DNA from: DATKDU01 sp035512595
GTDB lineage: Bacteria > Planctomycetota > Planctomycetia > Pirellulales > Pirellulaceae
Length of the DNA: 9,033 bases
Direction: 5' to 3'
Assembly (NCBI GenBank): GCA_035512595.1
Contig: DATKDU010000527.1
Location: forward strand, 1-9,033
Positions within the stretch are counted from its first letter, which is position 1. Every line of letters begins with the position of its first letter. This document shows, piece after piece, positions 1-7,351 of this stretch. The position numbers and the translations under genes were made by a program. The notes under the pieces were generated by a model. That model did no database searches. It had not been told where the DNA came from and saw only the letters and a list, made by a program, of their open reading frames with translations.

Positions 1-66
1 ACGAGCGGACTGAAGCTGACGATTCCCGAGGGGGGCTCCAAGGAGTTGAAGATCGAGGTCCCGTAA
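1..66 (+). CDS. C-terminal end of a transthyretin-like lipoprotein (partial)
   Basis: This is the last 21 codons of a gene that enters from the left edge, stopping at TAA 64-66. The encoded tail (TSGLKLTIPEGG then SKELKIEVP) is identical, base for base, to the end of the complete lipoprotein gene at 2071-2595. The missing 5' part therefore very probably encodes a paralogous small envelope lipoprotein with a carboxypeptidase-regulatory/transthyretin-like beta-sandwich. The Asp-Thr-Ser-Gly-Leu strand near the C-terminus is a common closing motif of that planctomycete family (family knowledge). No synonymous difference separates the two copies over these codons, so the duplication is recent or the copies are being homogenised. 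The signal peptide and start lie outside the window. Function is unknown. Confidence 0.85.
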   Translation, partial: TSGLKLTIPEGGSKELKIEVP

Positions 67-150
67 TCGGGCCGCACAGGCGCGATTTTAGCGGCTATGG
101 ACCGCACCTTCTCCCGGCGGCGCGCATACCGCTGCCTCGATCGGCGAGGG
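1..150 (+). repeat. Direct repeat, left copy (lipoprotein tail plus spacer)
   Basis: Positions 1-150 align to 2530-2700. Bases 1-113 are identical to 2530-2642. Base 114 (C versus T) and base 127 (T versus C) differ. The right copy has 21 extra bases (2650-2670) that are absent here, between two GG dinucleotides. The repeat covers the last 21 codons of the lipoprotein gene and about 84 bp of the following spacer, and it ends at a GAGGG ribosome-binding motif (146-150). The left limit is unknown because the repeat runs off the window. Identity continues through non-coding sequence, so conservation of the protein cannot explain it. A tandem duplication or gene conversion is the likely origin. 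Confidence 0.93.
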
Positions 151-171
151 ATCATGGCCAGTCAAATCCTG

Positions 172-190
172 CCCCAGGGTCTCCCTGGGG
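172..190. repeat. GC-rich inverted repeat (hairpin)
   Basis: CCCCAGGG (172-179) and CCCTGGGG (183-190) are perfect 8-bp arms around a 3-base loop (TCT). The hairpin starts about 105 bases after the stop codon of the left partial lipoprotein gene, just beyond the end of the direct repeat. It could end or stabilise that transcript, but no T-run follows, so a classical intrinsic terminator is not supported. It is absent from the right copy of the duplicated locus, where the TPR coding sequence begins instead. Confidence 0.5.
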
Positions 191-460
191 GCTGGCTCGG
201 TGCGGCACGCCGTGCGGCCGGGTCGTACCGTCCGATTCACCTTTCCGGCGGCCGTGGCGCTGGTGTATCAGAACGACGATCAATCTGAGGCCCGTCTCCG
301 GCAGAATGGGCTTCTTGGTCTTGCGGACACGCGACCCCCTTTCCTCACGCGCCTGACGCGGCTGTTGCTGACCCTCTAAACGCAGCCGCCGCTCTTTGGA
401 TCCCCCTCCTAGTGAGTCCTGCTTGAGGTGTGCCTCTCGCCAGCAATCGCCACCCACAGG

Positions 461-490
461 TTGACACTAACCCTTTTGGGGGGGTAAGAT
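461..490 (+). promoter_or_regulatory. Candidate sigma-70-type promoter for the DUF1559 gene
   Basis: A perfect TTGACA (-35) occupies 461-466. After an 18-base spacer comes TAAGAT (485-490), which matches the TATAAT -10 consensus at four of six positions. The spacer ends in a run of seven G. Transcription would begin near 497 and give a leader of about 260 bases before the ATG at 760. The position, just before the AT-rich leader and the only long same-strand gene, makes this the best promoter candidate in the window. It is a motif match only. Confidence 0.45.
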
Positions 491-544
491 GGATTGGAGG
501 CGGACGGAGCGCGTTTCACCCCTAAAACGCAGTTTTTTTTGCGA

Positions 545-664
545 TTTCCAAGCGATTTTTGTGGACCTCACGCCGGCGAAATACTGGAAAAATGGCCAAG
601 AAACACGTGGCCGGAAGCCGATTTTTTGCTTGCTGGTCATTATTTTTTATTTCTTTTCCAAGCG
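545..664 (+). repeat. Pair of 10-bp direct repeats in the AT-rich leader
   Basis: TTTCCAAGCG occurs at 545-554 and again at 655-664, 110 bases apart, inside the AT-rich leader of the DUF1559 gene. The second copy continues to GGAAA, so TTTCC-AAGC-GGAAA (655-668) is also a small inverted repeat. The pair could be regulator binding sites on roughly the same helix face. Ten bases in low-complexity DNA is also close to what chance can produce, so the role is open. Confidence 0.25.
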
Positions 665-748
665 GAAAGTGCTTGCATTCATGATTCAAGTCGTTTACAT
701 TGACCAAAGTTTGGGTGGATTCTGACTCATATTCCTTATTCCAATCTT

Positions 749-756
749 AGGGAGGT
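749..756 (+). promoter_or_regulatory. Strong Shine-Dalgarno of the DUF1559 gene
   Basis: AGGGAGGT lies three bases before the ATG at 760. It is the strongest ribosome-binding sequence in the window and fixes the start of this gene. It suggests a well translated product, as expected for an abundant pseudopilin-like protein. Confidence 0.75.
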
Positions 757-759
757 CCC

Positions 760-1902
<1,143 letters not shown>

Positions 1903-1930
1903 GCCAATCGGTGGAAAATCGAATTTGGAC

Positions 1931-1958
1931 GCGAGCCGCCGGCCTGCCGGCGGCTCGC
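1931..1958 (+). terminator. Strong hairpin, probable terminator after the DUF1559 gene
   Basis: GCGAGCCGCCGGC (1931-1943) and its exact reverse complement (1946-1958) form 13-bp arms around two bases, in practice about a 12-bp stem with a 4-base loop. A pyrimidine-rich tract (TCCTTTCCTCC) follows instead of a clean T-run. It starts 28 bases after the DUF1559 stop. It may terminate most transcripts or protect their 3' end, leaving less message for the lipoprotein gene at 2071. The position and perfect stem are direct observations; terminator activity is inferred. Confidence 0.7.
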
Positions 1959-2070
1959 TCCTTTCCTCCTGAGCGGAAGCCCCTTTTTTCCTGCCGCCTT
2001 CCGCCTGGGACGTGGGTGAGACCGGGGCAAACCTGTTGCAAGATTCAAACTGTTCCGTCAAGGTGCAACT

Positions 2071-2595
2071 GTGAAAAGAATCATCGTTCCGTTGCTTTTG
2101 TCCTCTTGCCTGTGGATTGCTGGCTGCGATTCCGGCCCGAAATTGGTGCCGGCCGATGGAGTTCTGACGCTCGGGGGAGCCCCGTTGGCCGAAGCCGGCA
2201 TCCTCGTCATGTATCCGGACGGAAACTCCGCCACCGGCAGCAGTGACAAGGATGGGAAGTTTACGCTGACTTATCTGGGGCGCACCGGGGCGGTCCCTGG
2301 GGCGGACCTCAAAGTTGCCGTCAGCAAGCAAGAGAACCCCTATTCCCCCTTGTCTTCGGACATGCCCACCACGACGGGATCGGGCCCGCCAAGCCTGGAG
2401 GAGCAAGATAAGATGATGGAGCAAGCGAAGGAGATATTTGCAAAGCAAATGAAAGCTGACGAGGAGAAACGGAAAAAGGGCCAACCTGTTGCCAAGGACC
2501 TGATTGACGCCAAATTTCGCAACCCGGATACGAGCGGACTGAAGCTGACGATTCCCGAGGGGGGCTCCAAGGAGTTGAAGATCGAGGTCCCGTAA
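2071..2595 (+). CDS. Transthyretin/carboxypeptidase-regulatory-like lipoprotein
   Basis: The gene encodes 174 residues from a GTG start, with AAGGTG (2060-2065) five bases upstream. Residues 1-18 are a lipoprotein signal peptide, and Ile-Ala-Gly-Cys gives a lipobox with lipidated Cys19. Residues 24-86 (ADGVLTLGGAPLAEAGI and following) resemble the Gly-x-Val-Thr-Leu-x-Gly-x-Pro-Leu opening and Asp-x-x-Gly-x-Phe strand of planctomycete carboxypeptidase-regulatory-like lipoproteins. Residues 108-137 are a highly charged Glu/Lys/Met-rich stretch, probably a helix, that interrupts the sandwich. The final strands (about 148-173) carry Asp-Thr-Ser-Gly-Leu. Such genes often sit just downstream of DUF1559 genes, as here, and may act with them in the envelope; this is inferred from co-occurrence. 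The last 66 bases duplicate 1-66. No enzymatic function is expected. Confidence 0.9.
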   Translation: MKRIIVPLLLSSCLWIAGCDSGPKLVPADGVLTLGGAPLAEAGILVMYPDGNSATGSSDKDGKFTLTYLGRTGAVPGADLKVAVSKQENPYSPLSSDMPTTTGSGPPSLEEQDKMMEQAKEIFAKQMKADEEKRKKGQPVAKDLIDAKFRNPDTSGLKLTIPEGGSKELKIEVP

Positions 2596-2700
2596 TCGGG
2601 CCGCACAGGCGCGATTTTAGCGGCTATGGACCGCACCTTCTCTCGGCGGCGTGCGTAAGGCCAGTATTGGCGCGCACACCGCTGCCTCGATCGGCGAGGG
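2530..2700 (+). repeat. Direct repeat, right copy (lipoprotein tail plus spacer)
   Basis: This is the second copy of the sequence at 1-150. It differs by two substitutions and by 21 extra bases at 2650-2670, which here separate the GGCGG block from CGCGCA. It ends at the GAGGG ribosome-binding motif of the TPR gene (2696-2700). Because this copy is followed by an intact lipoprotein-TPR junction, it probably keeps the original arrangement, with the left copy as the rearranged one. Confidence 0.93.
2696..2700 (+). promoter_or_regulatory. Ribosome-binding site deciding the TPR gene start
   Basis: GAGGG lies five bases before ATG 2706. An in-frame TTG at 2667 would add 13 residues, but it has no comparable ribosome-binding motif and falls inside the 21-base segment missing from the other repeat copy. 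ATG 2706 is therefore preferred. Confidence 0.7.
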
Positions 2701-2705
2701 AAAAG

Positions 2706-5192
2706 ATGGCCATAGTCAATTTGTCTCCAACCACCGGCCCAGCGCGCAGGTGGTTAATCTGCGCGGGGCTGGTGCTGCTGGTGGTGCTCGGCTGGCTGGC
2801 CGCAGTGCGCTGGAGCAAATGGGGTTATGAGGCCAAGGGGCTCAGTCTCCTGGCCGCAGGTGATTTCCCCCGTGCGGCGGAGGAGCTTTCCGCTGCAGCC
2901 AAGTCCTATCCCGAGGACTGCCGGCTCGCCTTTCTGGCCGCCGTGGCCTTTCGTCGCGCGGGTGACGCCGATGAGTTTGAGTTTCATCTCCGCCGCGCCC
3001 AGCGGCTTGGTCTGGAGGACAGCGAGGTCCGCTTGCAGCGGCTGCTGTCCCGCACGCAACACGGGCTGGGCGATGCAGCCAGCGAGGCGGCGCTCAACGA
3101 GATCTGCCTGCAAGGGACCGTTGACGACTTCACCGCCGAGCAGATCTACGAAGCGCGGGCCAAGGGATACATCAGCATCTATCAAATCGGCGCCGCGCAG
3201 GCCGCTTTGGGATACTGGATTGAATGGAAGCCGGATGCGCCGGGGCCGCGATTCCTGCGGGCGGATATCGCCGAACAACAGGATGACATGGCCAGGGCCG
3301 AGAAGGATTACCGGGCCATCCTGGCCGCCCATCCCGACAATTTCGAAGCGCTCGTTCGCCTGGCGCGATTGTTGGCCTCGCGGCATCGGCAGGATGAGGC
3401 GCTAACTCTGCTCCATCGATGTGCCGAGCTGCGTCCGGGCGCTCCGCGCGTGACCGTGGCGGTGGCTGAGATTGAATATGCCCTGGGGAAGGATGCGGAC
3501 AAGGTGGAACAGAGATTGCACGAAGCCCTGGCCGCCGATCTCGATGTGGAGTTGCGGTCGCGCGCCTGGCGGGTGCTGTCGGACGTTTACCTCGACCGCA
3601 AGGAGCACCAAAAGGTCATCGCAATGTTGGAAGAAGCCGCGGAGCGAAGGGAAGTGGACGCTCCTTGCTTTCAGGCGCTGGTCCGCGCTTACTTTGCCCT
3701 CGGTAACAAGGAGCGGGCAGAGTATTTCGTGAAGGTGCAACAGCAGCAGCTTCGCCTGCTGAACGAAGCGCAGGCAACGGACCGGCTGATCTGTACCCAG
3801 CCGGACAATCCAGATCCGCGGTTCCGTCGCGGTCAAATCAGCCTGGAAGCGGGCCGCGAACAGGACGCCATGACCTGGTGGTACACCGCCCTGTTGGCCG
3901 ACCCGCTGCACCAGCCGTCTCATGAAGCCCTGGCGAAGCTGCTCCTGGCGCGGGGAGATGCCGCCAAGGCCGCCCAGCATCAGGTCAGCGCGGAGCAGTC
4001 GGTGCAGCGGACCTTTGAACGAGCCTGGACGGAATACACGCGCGAAAACCTGGACGCTGTCCGCAACGCCATTGGGGCCATCGGGAAGTATCCCGATTTT
4101 CGGCCCCATGCCGATCTGCTCCGCATCGCGGTCGAAATCCACGAGCGGCAGCGACAGCTCGATCCAGCCAGTCTGAAAACGCTGGAGTCGCTGCTGGACT
4201 ACCCCAGGCTCAAGAAGTACGCCCTGGTGGTTTTCGGATCAGCGCTTTTCCAAGTTGGCCAGTTTGGCGCGGCACAGGAGGCCCTGGTGGAGGCTCTCCG
4301 GCTCGATCCGAATTCGATCCAGGCGCATCGCTGGCTGGCCGCCATGTATAAGGATACCCGCGCGCTCGACTTGCTGTACGTGCATTGTCAGGAATGGGCG
4401 CGCCTCGATCCCCTGGATTATCGTCCCCATCGCCTGGCCGGTCTGGAAACCAAGTCGCGGGCGGGCTTCGGTAATGCCATCATCGCCTATCAGCAAGCGC
4501 TGCTGCGTGATCCGCCTCCCGCGATTCGGCAGCAAGTGCTCATCGAGATGGCCGAGTGCCAGTTTGAAAGCTCGCAAGTGGAGGAGGCCATCAAGACCCT
4601 GGAGCCGGTGGCCAGCACCGTGGCCCGCGACATCCTGCTGGCCCGCTGCTATTGGGCCGTGCATCGCGACCCGGAAGCCAAACAACTGGTTATCGATGCG
4701 CTGAAACACGACCCTGAGCACCGCTTCGGCAATTTGCTGAGGGTCGATATTGCCGTCAAGGAGGGGGAGTTGGACGTTGCCGTGGAGCATTTGGAGCAAT
4801 TCACCAAGGTGTATCCTGCTGATCACACGGGGTGGTTCAAGCTGTCCCAGGTCTACTCGCAGCTCAAGCAGCGCGAGAAGGCGCGCGAGTGCAGCGTCAA
4901 GGCCGACAAACTGCGGGTAGCCGAAGCCGCCTATTACGATACGATGGAGAAGGCTTTTCATTTGCCCGAGGATGAATTCATCCGCCGCAAGCTGGCGGCC
5001 CTCGCCAGGCAAATCGGCCGGCCCGATCTGGCCGAAGAGTGGGAACGAGCCGCCAATCTGCTCCAGACGCTGAATGCCGGCGATGCCGCCGCGCCAGCCG
5101 CCGCCGGGACGAAGTCCGCGCCGGCCAATGCGATTCCTCTGATCGAGCCGAAGTCGGGACCGCCGATTGCCCCTGATTCCTTGAAGCGTTAA
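2706..5192 (+). CDS. Membrane-anchored tetratricopeptide repeat protein
   Basis: The 828-residue product starts with a short N-terminal segment and one hydrophobic helix (about residues 16-34, WLICAGLVLLVVLGWLAAV) that anchors it in the membrane. Most of the rest, from about residue 38 to 760, is an array of TPR-like helical pairs. Recognisable Gly/Ala-x-x-x-Ala-x-x-x-Tyr/Leu and end-of-repeat Asp-Pro signatures include AEKDYRAILAAHPDN, AAQEALVEALRLDPNS, NAIIAYQQALLRDPPP and KQLVIDALKHDPEH. I estimate 12 to 14 repeats. From about residue 790 the tail is Ala/Pro-rich and probably disordered. TPR arrays are protein-binding scaffolds; no catalytic domain is visible. The positive-inside rule (Arg14, Arg15 before the helix) suggests that the repeats face the periplasm. 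It follows the lipoprotein gene by 110 bases and precedes the thioredoxin-like lipoprotein by 53, so all three may be co-transcribed. The binding partner is unknown. Confidence 0.9.
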   Translation: MAIVNLSPTTGPARRWLICAGLVLLVVLGWLAAVRWSKWGYEAKGLSLLAAGDFPRAAEELSAAAKSYPEDCRLAFLAAVAFRRAGDADEFEFHLRRAQRLGLEDSEVRLQRLLSRTQHGLGDAASEAALNEICLQGTVDDFTAEQIYEARAKGYISIYQIGAAQAALGYWIEWKPDAPGPRFLRADIAEQQDDMARAEKDYRAILAAHPDNFEALVRLARLLASRHRQDEALTLLHRCAELRPGAPRVTVAVAEIEYALGKDADKVEQRLHEALAADLDVELRSRAWRVLSDVYLDRKEHQKVIAMLEEAAERREVDAPCFQALVRAYFALGNKERAEYFVKVQQQQLRLLNEAQATDRLICTQPDNPDPRFRRGQISLEAGREQDAMTWWYTALLADPLHQPSHEALAKLLLARGDAAKAAQHQVSAEQSVQRTFERAWTEYTRENLDAVRNAIGAIGKYPDFRPHADLLRIAVEIHERQRQLDPASLKTLESLLDYPRLKKYALVVFGSALFQVGQFGAAQEALVEALRLDPNSIQAHRWLAAMYKDTRALDLLYVHCQEWARLDPLDYRPHRLAGLETKSRAGFGNAIIAYQQALLRDPPPAIRQQVLIEMAECQFESSQVEEAIKTLEPVASTVARDILLARCYWAVHRDPEAKQLVIDALKHDPEHRFGNLLRVDIAVKEGELDVAVEHLEQFTKVYPADHTGWFKLSQVYSQLKQREKARECSVKADKLRVAEAAYYDTMEKAFHLPEDEFIRRKLAALARQIGRPDLAEEWERAANLLQTLNAGDAAAPAAAGTKSAPANAIPLIEPKSGPPIAPDSLKR

Positions 5193-5235
5193 AGTCGGCA
5201 GGGTAAGGGGCGCACTTTTCTGTCGTGCAATTGCT

Positions 5236-5239
5236 GGAG
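5236..5239 (+). promoter_or_regulatory. Ribosome-binding site deciding the thioredoxin-like gene start
   Basis: GGAG lies six bases before ATG 5246. A GTG at 5225 in the same frame would add seven residues ahead of the signal peptide and lacks such a motif. ATG 5246 gives a standard short lipoprotein signal. Confidence 0.7.
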
Positions 5240-5245
5240 TCCGTC

Positions 5246-5899
5246 ATGCCTCGCCTGCTCCCTTTGGTCGTGGCCGCCGGTTGGCTGGCTGCCTGTTCGT
5301 TGTCTGGCGGTCATCAGGCGACCGAGGTCTTCTCAGGTCCGCAACAGGGGGAGCCTCTGGCAAAATTCACGGTGGCCGGCGCACTGGGACCCCAGGAGGG
5401 GAAGGATTTTGATCCTGTCGCCAGTGCCGGGGACAAGCCCTTGCTGCTGATCTTCGTCCACGAGGTCAATCGGCCTAGCGTCGGCATGGCACGGCTGCTG
5501 GGAGAGTATGCCGCCAAGCGCAGCAGCGATGGCCTGCATTGCGCCGTTGTATTCCTGACCGACGATCCGGCGGAAACGGAGGCCTGGATCAAACGGGCGT
5601 CGGGCGCGCTGCCGAAAGAGGTTCCCCTCGGGATCTTCCGGGACGGAGTTGAAGGTCCGGGAGAGTACGGACTCAACCGCAAGGTAACCATGACCATCCT
5701 TGTGGCCAACAAGGGGAAGGTGACGGCGAATTTTGCCTTGGTGCAGCCCAGCATTCAGGCCGATGCGCCCAAGGTGCTGAAGGCCATCGTGGACGTCGTC
5801 GGCGGCAAGGTTCCTACGCTGGAGGAACTGGGCGCTCCCGGCACCCGCCAACGTCCCACTCGGGAGCGCCCGAAGACCAAAACGGAAGACGGGAAGTAA
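5246..5899 (+). CDS. Thioredoxin-like lipoprotein without active-site cysteines
   Basis: The 217-residue product starts with a lipoprotein signal peptide (MPRLLPLVVAAGWLAAC), with the lipobox Leu-Ala-Ala-Cys and lipidated Cys17. Residues about 38-188 look like a thioredoxin/redoxin fold. A beta strand (PLLLIFVHEV, 65-74) leads into the helix that would carry the CxxC. A second strand (CAVVFLTD, 99-106), an ILVANKGKV hairpin (151-159) and a C-terminal helix (about 173-186) follow. The CxxC position reads His-Glu-Val-Asn-Arg-Pro-Ser (72-78), and the usual cis-proline site reads Thr-Met-Thr (148-150). The only other cysteine is Cys99, inside a strand. A thiol redox role is therefore unlikely; a binding or structural role at the envelope is more plausible. 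The tail (197-217) is basic and probably disordered. The fold assignment is by eye and moderate in certainty. The stop codon abuts the next gene's ATG. Confidence 0.75.
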   Translation: MPRLLPLVVAAGWLAACSLSGGHQATEVFSGPQQGEPLAKFTVAGALGPQEGKDFDPVASAGDKPLLLIFVHEVNRPSVGMARLLGEYAAKRSSDGLHCAVVFLTDDPAETEAWIKRASGALPKEVPLGIFRDGVEGPGEYGLNRKVTMTILVANKGKVTANFALVQPSIQADAPKVLKAIVDVVGGKVPTLEELGAPGTRQRPTRERPKTKTEDGK

Positions 5900-6163
5900 A
5901 TGCCCCTGATTCACATCCCGCCCCAGATGCGCGACCTGACCGGCGGGACGACCCAAGTCGCGGTCGAAGCCGCCACGCTGCGGCAGGCGATTGAAGCCCT
6001 GGAAGTCAGATTCCCTGGCATTGGGGCGCGGCTCTGCAAGGACGACGAGCTGGCACCGGGGCTGCAAATCTCCATCGATCAGTCGATGGCCACGCGGTCG
6101 CTGCGGACGGCACTCAAGGCCAACAGCGAGCTGCACATCCTGCCGGCATTTGGCGGAGGGTAA
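5900..6163 (+). CDS. MoaD/ThiS-family ubiquitin-like sulfur carrier protein
   Basis: This 87-residue protein has the beta-grasp sulfur-carrier layout. An N-terminal strand and MRDLTGG turn (9-15) are followed by a strand and the helix ATLRQAIEALEVRFPGI (25-41). A PGLQISID strand (53-60) and a final ELHILPAFGGG segment ending in Gly-Gly complete it. In this family an E1-like enzyme (MoeB/ThiF type) adenylates the terminal glycine, which then carries sulfur as a thiocarboxylate for molybdopterin, thiamine, cysteine or other synthesis (family knowledge). The internal sequence suggests the general MoaD/CysO-like group rather than a specific pathway. Its ATG directly follows the stop of the thioredoxin-like gene (TAA 5897-5899), so translational coupling is likely. 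No E1, MoaE, ThiG, cysteine synthase or JAMM protease gene lies in the window, so the acceptor pathway is unknown. Confidence 0.9.
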   Translation: MPLIHIPPQMRDLTGGTTQVAVEAATLRQAIEALEVRFPGIGARLCKDDELAPGLQISIDQSMATRSLRTALKANSELHILPAFGGG

Positions 6164-6199
6164 GGCGGCCACTCCGCTGGCACGTCTTCGGCCTTTTGA

Positions 6200-7339
6200 C
6201 TAGTCGCGGCAGCGATTCGATCGCACCAGACTCCAGTCCACTTCCACGCCCAGTCCGGGGCGGCTCGTAATCGTGGTCATGGGGCCTTGGATCGCCAGGG
6301 GCTCTTTCAGGATGCGGAATTCGTAATATGCCGGCCCGTAGATGTCGCCTGGGTACTGCTCCACCTGGAGATTCGGCGTGGCGACGATCAGGTGTCCCAT
6401 CGCGGCCGTGGCTATGTCGAACTCCAGATTCGAGCCGATCGACGTCGCCACGCCGTGACTTTCGCAGAAGCGGGCGATCTGGCGGGATTTGCGAATGCCG
6501 CCGTTCTTGCCGGGGTAGACGCTAATGACGTCGCAGGCCTGATTGCGGACGAGCTCCTGGGCGTGAACCAGGTTGAAGCACATGTCGTCGGCCATCACGC
6601 GGGCCCCCGTCTCGCGGCGGACGCGGGCAATGGCCGCATAATCGCCGTCCGGCGTCGGCTGCTCGACGAGGAGCAGGTCGCAGTCCCTAAGCTGCTTCAC
6701 GCAGTGGATCGCGGTCGTCACATCCCACCCGCAGTTGGCGTCGATGACGAGCTTGCGGTCGGGGCCGATGGCCGTACGCACGGCCCGCACACGCGCGATG
6801 TCCTCCTCGGCACTGCCGCCGACTTTCACCTTGAGGGTGTCGAAACCGAGCGCCGCCAGCTCCGCGGCCCGGGCCGCCGCGCGGGACGGCTCGTAGGCGC
6901 CGATCGAAAATCGTCCCGGAATTGCCAAGGGCCTGCAAGCGCCGCCAAGCAAATCGTAAACCGGCTTGCCCGCCGCTTTGCCCAGGGCGTCCCAGCACGC
7001 CATCTCGATTGCCGACTTGGCGAACCAGTTGTGAATCGCGAGCTGGTCCATCCGGGCATCGATGGCCGCAATGCATTCTTCGGCGCACTGCGAATCGAGC
7101 TCCATGCCGAGGATTGCCGGCGTGAACACGCGGTCGATGAGAGCCTGCACGCCCCAAACGGTCTCACCGCTCCAGCGGACGGTCGCGGTCGCTTCGCCGG
7201 CTCCTTCAATGCCGTTATCGGATAACAAACGGACCACAACGAACTGCGATTCGTCGTGCCGGCCGAGGGCGGAAACCATGCGGCATTCGGGCTTGAGGGG
7301 AATTCGGACCGGGTACGTTTCGAGCGTCTGAATCTTCAT
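6200..7339 (-). CDS. Mandelate racemase/muconate lactonizing enzyme family protein (enolase superfamily)
   Basis: The 379-residue protein has the two-domain enolase-superfamily layout: an N-terminal capping domain (about 1-125) and a barrel with the catalytic residues. Visible motifs are Lys170-Val-Lys172 on strand two, the metal-ligand series Asp200 (VIDANCGW), Glu226 (LLVEQPTP) and Asp251 (MADDM), then Lys278 (YPGKNGGI) and Glu306 (GSNLEF). Two opposed lysines around the metal fit the muconate-lactonizing/dipeptide-epimerase/succinylbenzoate-synthase type rather than the His-Asp pair of mandelate racemase. Mg2+-assisted proton abstraction next to a carboxylate is expected, in the cytoplasm. 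The substrate cannot be told. The ATG at 7339 (MKIQTLETYPVRIPLKP) fits the family start; the frame stays open upstream to 7465 but there overlaps the preceding gene. It is 31 bases downstream of the dimethylformamidase-like gene and likely shares its operon. It converges with the sulfur-carrier gene, leaving only 36 bases between their stops. Confidence 0.93.
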   Translation of the reverse strand: MKIQTLETYPVRIPLKPECRMVSALGRHDESQFVVVRLLSDNGIEGAGEATATVRWSGETVWGVQALIDRVFTPAILGMELDSQCAEECIAAIDARMDQLAIHNWFAKSAIEMACWDALGKAAGKPVYDLLGGACRPLAIPGRFSIGAYEPSRAAARAAELAALGFDTLKVKVGGSAEEDIARVRAVRTAIGPDRKLVIDANCGWDVTTAIHCVKQLRDCDLLLVEQPTPDGDYAAIARVRRETGARVMADDMCFNLVHAQELVRNQACDVISVYPGKNGGIRKSRQIARFCESHGVATSIGSNLEFDIATAAMGHLIVATPNLQVEQYPGDIYGPAYYEFRILKEPLAIQGPMTTITSRPGLGVEVDWSLVRSNRCRD

Positions 7340-7351
7340 AGCTGGCACTCG

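Larger units (their letters stand above)
67..759 (+). other. Long gene-free interval upstream of the DUF1559 gene
   Basis: I see no convincing gene in these 693 bases. The first 84 bases belong to the direct repeat. Around 154 there is an ATG behind GAGGG that resembles the start of the TPR gene at 2706, but its frame stops at 286-288 after 44 codons and it looks like a dead stub. Positions 172-190 form a GC-rich hairpin. From about 520 to 740 the base composition becomes AT-rich with several runs of five to eight A or T, unlike the GC-rich flanks, and this part probably serves as the promoter and untranslated leader of the DUF1559 gene. The short open frames here have no recognisable protein features; the best of them (489-725) begins inside the candidate -10 box. 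Confidence 0.7.

Noticed and set aside
92..379. Open frame on the + strand (no ATG) with a protein-like stretch around 242-330
   Set aside because: It has no start or ribosome-binding site, resembles no family I know, and GC-rich DNA often stays open by chance.
152..457. A 101-codon minus-strand frame opposite the gene-free interval
   Set aside because: Basic, low-complexity translation with no recognisable domain; it runs across the hairpin and into the direct repeat, so it is probably spurious.
489..725. A 78-codon open frame with a hydrophobic central stretch
   Set aside because: Its ATG lies within the candidate -10 box, it covers the AT-rich leader, and the hydrophobic stretch simply reflects T-rich codons.
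2667..2705. Upstream TTG start for the TPR protein
   Set aside because: No ribosome-binding site, inside a segment absent from the other repeat copy, and the ATG at 2706 has GAGGG at good spacing.
6164..6199. Possible bidirectional terminator between the convergent genes
   Set aside because: Only about five bases (AAGGC and GCCTT) pair across a loop of more than 25 bases, which is too weak to call.
6287..7225. A 312-codon plus-strand frame
   Set aside because: Antisense shadow of the enolase-family gene, which keeps all catalytic motifs on the other strand.
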